Assembly (NCBI GenBank): GCA_964396845.1
Contig: CAYNGH010000050.1
Span: forward strand, 1-19,466
Origin: CAYNGH01 sp964396845
GTDB taxonomy: Bacteria; Vulcanimicrobiota; JAJTBE01; CAYNGH01
Length of the DNA: 19,466 bases
Direction: 5' to 3'
The notes below the pieces were generated by a model. The model worked only from the letters and a program-made list of their open reading frames with translations. It searched no databases and had not been told where the DNA came from. The position numbers were made by a program, and so were the translations under genes. Shown one piece after another: positions 14,899 through 19,466 of the stretch. Position 1 is the first letter of the stretch. Every line of letters starts with the position of its first letter.

Positions 14899-16004
14899 TT
14901 CCCATTGCAAAACCAATAATTGACGAAGCAGAAAAAAGACGGGTGATGGAAGTACTCGATTCAGGAATGCTCTCCATCGGAAAAGTTGTCCAGGAATTCG
15001 AGGAAGTTTTTGCCCGATACACCGGTGCAACTCATGCTACCGCCTGTTCATCAGGCACAACAGCACTGCATTTGGCCCTGGCCGCGGCAGGAATCGGAAC
15101 CGGCGACAAGGTTCTAACCACGCCGTTTTCCTTCATTGCCACTGCCAACGCAGCCCTTTACTGCGGTGCTACCCCAGTGTTCTGCGACATTCGTGAGGAC
15201 ACCTTCAATATCGATCCAGACAGGATCGAAGAAGCCCTGTCCAATGATCCAAAAATCAAAGCCCTGTTGATTGTCCATCTGTTCGGTCATCCATGCGACA
15301 TGGATCGTATAATGGATATTGTCCGCCGGCACAGCCTGGTTCTCATCGAAGACTGCGCCCAGTCCCACGGAGCACTTTATGATGGCAGACATACAGGAAC
15401 ATTCGGATCCTCGGGGATATTCAGCTTTTATCCCACCAAGAATATGACCACTGCAGAAGGGGGCATGGTGATAACCAGCTCCGATGATGTCCAGGAACAA
15501 CTCCGGCTTCTCCGGGAGCATGGCGCATCCAGAACTTATGAACACGAGATTCTGGGGTTCAACTTCCGGATGACCAACATAGAGGCTGCCATCGGCCTGG
15601 GGCAGATGGAAAAGCTTGATTCCTTCAACAAGGCAAGGGCACAGAACGCGGCATATTACAATTCTCAGCTTTCTGATCTGCCCTGGCTTCAAATTCCCAT
15701 CATCAGGGATAAATGCACCCACTGTTTCCACCAGTATTCCCTGAAGGTGCAAGATCGGGATCGTTTTACACAGCACCTCAAGGAGAACCAGATTGGATTC
15801 AAGGTATATTATCCCGCAACTATTCCAGATCAGCCCCTTTATCGGAAACTCAGATACGACGGGAGCCTTTATCCTGTTTCTCAGAAGATGACCCGGGAGA
15901 TTGTTTCCATTCCGGTCCATCCGGCTGTTACAAAAGAAGACCGGGAAAAAATCGTCAGGACTATCAGAAAATTCCAGCCGGCAATGGCCACAACAGGTTC
16001 GTGA
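14895..16004 (+). CDS. DegT/DnrJ/EryC1-family PLP-dependent sugar aminotransferase, possibly GnnB-like
   Basis: The 369-residue protein is a PLP-dependent aminotransferase acting on keto-sugar nucleotides. It shows MIPIAKPIIDEAE at the start, SSGTTALHLAL near 55 (phosphate binding), LIEDCAQSHGA near 153, and FSFYPTKNMTTAEGGM with the PLP lysine at K182. The family makes many amino sugars, and sequence alone does not fix the substrate. Context does suggest one: it lies between fabZ and lpxA and overlaps fabZ by 4 bp. In Acidithiobacillus ferrooxidans, GnnA (oxidoreductase) and GnnB (a transaminase of this type), encoded beside lpx genes, make UDP-GlcNAc3N, which LpxA then acylates through an amide. 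No GnnA homologue lies in this window, so the assignment is inference. An alternative is an amino sugar for surface polysaccharide. AGGA sits about 7 nt before the ATG. Confidence 0.9.
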   Translation: MIPIAKPIIDEAEKRRVMEVLDSGMLSIGKVVQEFEEVFARYTGATHATACSSGTTALHLALAAAGIGTGDKVLTTPFSFIATANAALYCGATPVFCDIREDTFNIDPDRIEEALSNDPKIKALLIVHLFGHPCDMDRIMDIVRRHSLVLIEDCAQSHGALYDGRHTGTFGSSGIFSFYPTKNMTTAEGGMVITSSDDVQEQLRLLREHGASRTYEHEILGFNFRMTNIEAAIGLGQMEKLDSFNKARAQNAAYYNSQLSDLPWLQIPIIRDKCTHCFHQYSLKVQDRDRFTQHLKENQIGFKVYYPATIPDQPLYRKLRYDGSLYPVSQKMTREIVSIPVHPAVTKEDREKIVRTIRKFQPAMATTGS

Positions 16005-16024
16005 CAGGATATTATTTTTCAGGC

Positions 16025-16059
16025 AGGCATCCCGGAACCGGGAGCCCCGGAACATGCCT
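16025..16059 (+). promoter_or_regulatory. Possible hairpin just upstream of the lpxA ribosome binding site
   Basis: AGGCAT (16025-16030) can pair with ATGCCT (16054-16059), enclosing a smaller CCCG-GAAC-CGGG stem (16031-16042). The AAGGAG at 16063-16068 lies just outside, while the TTG at 16059 would be partly buried. It is not followed by a T-run, so it is not a terminator. Possibly a translational control or processing element. Confidence 0.3.
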
Positions 16060-16904
16060 TGGAAGGAGCGAGAACTATTAACAAGATACATCCGACGGCA
16101 ATAATCGAAGACGGCGCACAGCTGGCCGACGATGTGGAGGTAGGCCCTTACAGTATTATCGGCGGTAATGTCAGGATAGGCCGTGGCACCAGGATCCACA
16201 GCCATGTTCTTATTACCGGCTGGACCACCATCGGCGAGGACAACCAAATATTCAGCGGGGCAGTCATCGGCGAGGCTCCTCAGGATCTCAGCTATAAGGG
16301 ACAGGAGTCCTATGCCATTCTTGGGGATAGAAACCAGATCCGGGAATATGTCACCATCCACCGGGGAGCCGAAGAAGGTGGAAAAACCCTCATCGGCAGT
16401 GACAACCTGATCATGAATTATGTTCACATTGCTCATAACTGCCAGCTGGGAAACCACATCGTAATTGCCAATACAGTGGGACTGGCAGGCCATGTGATAG
16501 TCGAGGACATGGCCACCCTGGGAGGTCTCTGCGGAATCCACCAGTTTGCCCGCATCGGCAGGATGTGTATGGTGGGAGGCTATTCCAAGATACTGCAGGA
16601 CATCCCCCCGTTCACTCTGGTGGAAGGCCTTCCCGTCAGAATCCTGGGCCTCAACATTCCGGGACTGCGACGGCGAAAGGTATCATCGGCTTCCCGCAAC
16701 AGCCTCAAGACGGCCATTAACATCCTCACCAGCAGGAAACACCTGCTCAAGGACCTGCCACAGGTTCTTCGGGATTTCCCCCAATTAGAAAAAACCCCCG
16801 AGGTGGAGCACCTAATAGAATTCCTGGCAAATCCATCCAAAAAGGGAATTCTGATGCAGGCTCCCAGTCGTAAAAACAAACAGGAATTTGAAAGTATCAG
16901 CTGA
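16059..16904 (+). CDS. lpxA: LpxA, UDP-GlcNAc acyltransferase (probable AUU start at 16077)
   Basis: LpxA puts the first hydroxyacyl chain on UDP-GlcNAc (or UDP-GlcNAc3N), the first step of lipid A synthesis. The protein is a hexapeptide-repeat beta-helix (IHPTAIIEDGAQLADDVEVG onwards) with a C-terminal helical part. Counting from 16077, the key histidines are H117, H120 (catalytic), H139 and H155, matching E. coli H122, H125, H144 and H160. The Gly pair in MVGGYS matches E. coli G173, which permits a long acyl chain; Pseudomonas has Met there. The coordinates use the only canonical start in frame, TTG 16059, which lacks a well-placed binding site. AAGGAG (16063-16068) is instead placed ideally (8 nt) before ATT at 16077, giving a product that opens M-N-K-I-H-P-T-A, as LpxA proteins usually do. 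lpxB does not follow; a terminator does. Confidence 0.95.
   Translation: MEGARTINKIHPTAIIEDGAQLADDVEVGPYSIIGGNVRIGRGTRIHSHVLITGWTTIGEDNQIFSGAVIGEAPQDLSYKGQESYAILGDRNQIREYVTIHRGAEEGGKTLIGSDNLIMNYVHIAHNCQLGNHIVIANTVGLAGHVIVEDMATLGGLCGIHQFARIGRMCMVGGYSKILQDIPPFTLVEGLPVRILGLNIPGLRRRKVSSASRNSLKTAINILTSRKHLLKDLPQVLRDFPQLEKTPEVEHLIEFLANPSKKGILMQAPSRKNKQEFESIS
16063..16079 (+). promoter_or_regulatory. Ribosome binding site pointing to an ATT start for lpxA
   Basis: AAGGAG at 16063-16068 is followed after 8 nt by ATT (16077-16079), in frame with lpxA. No ATG, GTG or TTG lies at a usable distance downstream. This site decides in favour of the rare start, but protein data would be needed. Confidence 0.5.
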
Positions 16905-16929
16905 GCAGGATATAGTCAGAATAAACTAA

Positions 16930-16965
16930 AAACCGCCCACACCGGGCGGTTTGTTTATTTTTAAG
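16930..16965. terminator. Bidirectional Rho-independent terminator between lpxA and the convergent gene
   Basis: A perfect 9-bp inverted repeat, AAACCGCCC (16930-16938) and GGGCGGTTT (16944-16952), encloses the 5-nt loop ACACC. It is followed by GTTTATTTTT on the + strand. On the minus strand the stem is followed by another T-rich run (complement of 16921-16930). It can therefore end both the bamA-lpxA operon and the minus-strand gene that stops at 16969. Confidence 0.9.
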
Positions 16966-16968
16966 AAT

Positions 16969-17799
16969 TCAGCTTTTTGATGATTTTTTAGTATCCTGGG
17001 GTTCGTCCACCTGCTGAGGTTTTTTTCCCTGATCCACCTGGCCCTTCTGTTTTTCCTGTTCTTTTTTGGCGGCTTCTTCCAGGGCCTTTTTCTTGCGAAT
17101 CTCGGTATGTTTGTTCTGAACATGCCTGATGGCGTGATAGCCGAAGCTGATAATATCCCCCACAATGGCTCCCGCAGCCAGCACATTGACACCGGGGAAA
17201 GCCAGCCCCACCAGGGGAGCTACAGCCCCCACCACACCGCCGATGTCTGTTAGAACATGGCCCACATCGATAATTTTATCCATTCTGGTAGAGTTGGGAT
17301 CCTTCAGGGTCTTCCAGGCCTTGCGGATGTCGAGATACAGGACTCCGGCCCGGATTCCGGGGTAAAGCCCCTTGGTGATGGCCAGGTCCTGAATCACCTG
17401 GGGAGCGTTGTTGCTCAGAGGGCGTTTAACTGTTTCCACCGCCTGGCGGAACATGAATGAGGGATCCTGTTCAATAGCCTCGGAGGTGAATGCCACCGCC
17501 TTGCTGCCGACTTCTTTTGCAGCCATGCCCATGCGATCCCAGTTGGTCAGGCCCTCCTTGGTGATGGAAGCCACCTGATCCTTGCCCATTGAAATAGTTA
17601 CTGTTTCTCCCGGCTTGATGCTTCCGGAATATGCTGACATGGCAGTGGTGAGCGCTACCACCGAATCCAGGGGTAATGTGCTGGATTTATCCTGCTTGGG
17701 TTCTTCGTCTTGCTCCTTGACCGGAACATTGAACCGGCCTTTCATATCGCCGGTGCGATGTGTGATGGAGTGGGTGTTAGCTGCGCTCAGGCTGTCCAT
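16969..17799 (-). CDS. Protein of unknown function with Gly/Ala-rich hydrophobic core and charged C-terminal tail
   Basis: I do not recognise this 276-residue protein. The start is well supported: ATG at 17799, seven bases after GGAGG (17811-17807). There is no signal peptide. Residues about 45-75 include LPLDSVVALTTAMSAYSG and PGETVTISMGKDQ. Residues about 185-225 form a long hydrophobic, glycine- and alanine-rich stretch (VGHVLTDIGGVVGAVAPLVG, FPGVNVLAAGAIVGDIISFG) that could be one or two membrane helices or a membrane-active segment. The C-terminus from about 235 is highly charged and low in complexity (Lys, Glu, Gln). It stands alone on the minus strand, ends at the shared terminator and is divergent from the HAD gene across an operator-like region, so it may be regulated together with that gene. 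Function is not assigned. Confidence 0.8.
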   Translation of the reverse strand: MDSLSAANTHSITHRTGDMKGRFNVPVKEQDEEPKQDKSSTLPLDSVVALTTAMSAYSGSIKPGETVTISMGKDQVASITKEGLTNWDRMGMAAKEVGSKAVAFTSEAIEQDPSFMFRQAVETVKRPLSNNAPQVIQDLAITKGLYPGIRAGVLYLDIRKAWKTLKDPNSTRMDKIIDVGHVLTDIGGVVGAVAPLVGLAFPGVNVLAAGAIVGDIISFGYHAIRHVQNKHTEIRKKKALEEAAKKEQEKQKGQVDQGKKPQQVDEPQDTKKSSKS

Positions 17800-17845
17800 T
17801 TATATTCCTCCGAAAACAATAAGGCAAATGATTTCTTACAAAAAA

Positions 17846-17854
17846 ATTATAACA
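17846..17854 (-). promoter_or_regulatory. Extended -10 promoter of the minus-strand unknown gene
   Basis: The minus strand reads TG-T-TATAAT (17854-17846), a perfect extended -10 element. No good -35 box precedes it, as is common for such promoters. Transcription would begin near 17839, about 40 nt before the ATG. It overlaps a TAACATATC half-site. Confidence 0.5.
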
Positions 17855-17870
17855 TATCAACAGGAACATG

Positions 17871-17893
17871 TATGTTAATATTTTGTTAACATA
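17871..17893. promoter_or_regulatory. Operator-like inverted repeat in the divergent intergenic region
   Basis: TATGTTAA (17871-17878) and TTAACATA (17886-17893) are perfect 8-bp arms separated by 7 bp. A third copy of the half-site, TAACATATC, occurs at 17850-17858 and matches 17887-17895 over nine bases. The set overlaps predicted promoters of both flanking genes, as expected of a binding site for a dimeric regulator. No regulator gene is adjacent. The arms are AT-rich, so chance remains possible. Confidence 0.45.
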
Positions 17894-17911
17894 TCCTCCA
17901 AATTTAATAAT
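17883..17911 (+). promoter_or_regulatory. Predicted sigma70-type promoter of the HAD/U32 gene pair
   Basis: TTGTTA (17883-17888) and AATAAT (17906-17911) are separated by 17 bp. The -35 hexamer is the same as the one before the FecR-domain gene. It overlaps the right arm of the inverted repeat, so a bound regulator would block it. Transcription would begin near 17918, about 75 nt before the TTG start. Confidence 0.45.
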
Positions 17912-17993
17912 GGAGGGTTTTTAACCAGATCAGCGAAAAAAAGACTGCCGGCGCAAGGCCTGGCATATCTGAAAAGCACGGGGGAGCTCATTT

Positions 17994-18716
17994 TTGAAAA
18001 CACCCATAATTTTTTTTGACATCGGAAGCACCCTGATGGATGGCCCCGGAGAATCCCCTTCATCACGGCTGACATCGGAGCTGGGTCTTGAGATACATGA
18101 CCGGGATCTCATCGACAGCTTTCTTTTTACCAGAAACATCCAGACCAGCAGGGAGCTCATAGATACTTTCCATGCTCATTTCAGCCAACTGCCCCGGGAT
18201 GCAGACCAGAAGATAGCCCGCATCTGGCAGGCCCAACTCACCGACGGTCATGTCATCGACGGCGCATTTAACATTCTGGAACGCCTGGTTGCGGCAGGTT
18301 ATCGGCTGGGAATCATATCAAACATATGGAAGCCATATTTCGCCTGTTTTCAAAACCTTTTCACCCAACACATGGATCACTTCAAGGTGGTTATTCTTTC
18401 ATACGAAACAGGAACCACAAAACCGGATTTAAATATATTTAAACGGGCCATGGCTGGTTTTGGCCGATATGATCAGGCCCAGGGAATGATAAATCCTCAG
18501 CTGGCATGCATGGTGGGGGACAGCTATGCCAACGATATGGCTCCGGCACTGGAGCTGGGGATGAGAACCATATGGATTCTCCATGATCAGGACCGGGAAC
18601 GTCCCCATATGCGGGATGTTCTGTTGAAACGAAAGCCCTCCCCAGACATCACTGTGCCGGCCCTGGATGAGCTTCTGGGGGACAAGTTCAAGATCCTTCG
18701 AACTCTGATGGAATAG
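17994..18716 (+). CDS. HAD-superfamily hydrolase
   Basis: This 240-residue protein belongs to the haloacid dehalogenase superfamily, mostly small-molecule phosphatases. Motif I is FFDIGSTL with the nucleophile D9; the usual second Asp (DxD) is Gly (G11), a variant found in some subgroups. Motif II is the Ser in GIISNIW. Motif III is the Lys in TKPD. Motif IV is MVGDSYANDM with its acidic pair. A helical cap of the C1 type fits the stretch between motifs I and II (about 20-95). The start is TTG 17994 with GGGGAG (17981-17986) 7 nt upstream, and no ATG competes near the conserved N-terminus. It is followed after 28 bp by the U32 gene, probably in one transcript. The substrate cannot be told. 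Loss of the acid/base Asp could lower or change phosphatase activity. Confidence 0.88.
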   Translation: MKTPIIFFDIGSTLMDGPGESPSSRLTSELGLEIHDRDLIDSFLFTRNIQTSRELIDTFHAHFSQLPRDADQKIARIWQAQLTDGHVIDGAFNILERLVAAGYRLGIISNIWKPYFACFQNLFTQHMDHFKVVILSYETGTTKPDLNIFKRAMAGFGRYDQAQGMINPQLACMVGDSYANDMAPALELGMRTIWILHDQDRERPHMRDVLLKRKPSPDITVPALDELLGDKFKILRTLME

Positions 18717-18744
18717 CACCATCACAGCAACAGGAGGGAATCTA

Positions 18745-19466
18745 TTGACAACCATTCTGGCACCAGCCCGGAACTGCCGGGAAGTCCGCCTGCTCAACGG
18801 CGCAGGGGCCCGGGGCATATATGCGGGGCTGTCGGGCTACTGCCGTAATGAAAAATACTCCGTTACCGAAGCCCAAATAAAAAAAATGGCCCGAGTTGCC
18901 AATGAATCCGGCGGATTTCTGGTGACAGCGATAAACCGGCTCCCTCCCCCAGGCAAAGAAGAAGAGTTCATCAGGGCCTGCATCGAATCAAAGAATAAAG
19001 GGGCCGCCGGGGTAATCCTCAACGACCCGGGCCTTATAAGAACCCTTCGAAACCGTCAGCCGGAAACCCTGATAATGGCCAGTGTTGGCATGGCTCCCGT
19101 TAATTCGCAGGAAGCCCGTTTCATCCTCAATTGTGGTGCAGATACTGTGCTGGCATCGGAATTCCTGAGCCTCGGGGAACTTGTCCGAATGAAAAAAGAA
19201 ACCGGTGCCAGGCTGGAAATTTTTATCCGGGGAGAAAGAGAATACAGCTATACGGGCAAATGCATTTTGTCCAGCTACTGCCGGGGAAAAAGAAGCCCCG
19301 CAGGGTTTATGAACAGTGCCAGGCGTGGCGGGGGGTGTGGCCCATGGTGCCGGGGGGATTTTATTCTTGAGTCCACTGGTGACACCCTCAGGCTTCCCCG
19401 GGAGAAATTTAATCTCTCAGAAAGAGTGGAACCTTATCTGGGGCTGGTGGATTATTTCAAAGTGGG
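18745..19466 (+). CDS. U32 peptidase-family protein, cut by the window end
   Basis: The open frame begins at TTG 18745, seven bases after AGGAGG (18732-18737), and continues without a stop to the end of the window: 240 codons seen, so the C-terminus is missing. The start (TTILAPARNCREVRLLNGAG) and IYAGLSGYC fit the TIM-barrel opening of the U32 family. The diagnostic part is a cysteine cluster: GKCILSSYCRGKRSPAGFMN, then GGGCGPWCRGDF. Family members such as UbiU/UbiV, TrhP and RlhA act in ubiquinone synthesis or RNA hydroxylation rather than proteolysis, and several bind an iron-sulfur cluster through four cysteines; the cysteines here could serve that, but this is inference. It follows the HAD gene by 28 bp. 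Which subgroup it belongs to cannot be decided from this part. Confidence 0.82.
   Translation, partial: MTTILAPARNCREVRLLNGAGARGIYAGLSGYCRNEKYSVTEAQIKKMARVANESGGFLVTAINRLPPPGKEEEFIRACIESKNKGAAGVILNDPGLIRTLRNRQPETLIMASVGMAPVNSQEARFILNCGADTVLASEFLSLGELVRMKKETGARLEIFIRGEREYSYTGKCILSSYCRGKRSPAGFMNSARRGGGCGPWCRGDFILESTGDTLRLPREKFNLSERVEPYLGLVDYFKV

Noticed and set aside
15114..16541. Long minus-strand open frame (475 codons) opposite the aminotransferase and lpxA
   Set aside because: It lies entirely antisense to two genes with clear family motifs, crosses their boundary, and its translation shows no recognisable domain.
1..19466. CRISPR arrays, tRNA/rRNA genes, insertion sequences, phage or toxin-antitoxin modules
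   Set aside because: I looked for regular repeats, terminal inverted repeats, transposase motifs and tRNA-like arms and saw none; without a search tool a diverged small RNA could be missed.

Overview
The window (about 19.5 kb, roughly half G+C) comes from a diderm bacterium that makes lipid A. Its core is a long outer-membrane biogenesis operon on the + strand, about 5.0 to 16.9 kb: bamA, three different Skp/OmpH-type genes, lpxD, an unrecognised exported protein, lpxC, fabZ, a DegT-family aminotransferase and lpxA. Proteobacteria typically have bamA-skp-lpxD-fabZ-lpxA-lpxB. Here lpxC lies inside the cluster, the Skp family is expanded, and lpxB does not follow lpxA. This looks more like non-proteobacterial diderms (Negativicutes, Cyanobacteria-like or candidate-phylum lineages). 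I cannot name the lineage from the sequence alone. Non-ATG starts (TTG, GTG) are common.

Left region (1-4.8 kb): a proline/glutamine-rich protein with one C-terminal membrane anchor runs convergently into, and overlaps by 42 bp, a minus-strand membrane protein with about eight helices and a pseudopilin-like C-terminal part. A FecR-domain membrane-anchored protein with a proline-rich tail is divergent from it and has a near-consensus promoter.

Central region (4.8-16.95 kb): a 395-bp gap carries a good sigma70-type promoter (TTGCAA-17-TAGAAT) and a leader of about 150 nt before bamA. The operon then covers outer-membrane protein assembly (BamA), periplasmic chaperone-like proteins that all appear membrane-tethered (two by an N-terminal helix, one as a lipoprotein), and the first steps of lipid A synthesis: LpxA (first acylation), LpxC (deacetylation), LpxD (second acylation) and FabZ (supply of the acyl chain). 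The aminotransferase between fabZ and lpxA could be a GnnB-like enzyme making a 3-amino sugar for amide-linked lipid A, but no GnnA-like oxidoreductase is present here. The operon ends at a strong hairpin terminator that can work in both directions.

Right region (16.97-19.47 kb): a minus-strand gene of unknown function is divergent from a HAD-family hydrolase gene. The gap between them holds an inverted repeat and a third half-site that overlap predicted promoters on both strands. The HAD gene is followed by a U32-peptidase-family gene that runs off the end of the window.

No rRNA, tRNA, CRISPR array, insertion sequence or phage module was seen. The best candidates for something undescribed are the exported 622-residue protein inside the lpx genes, the trio of tethered Skp-like proteins with unusual architectures, and a possible AUU start codon for lpxA.
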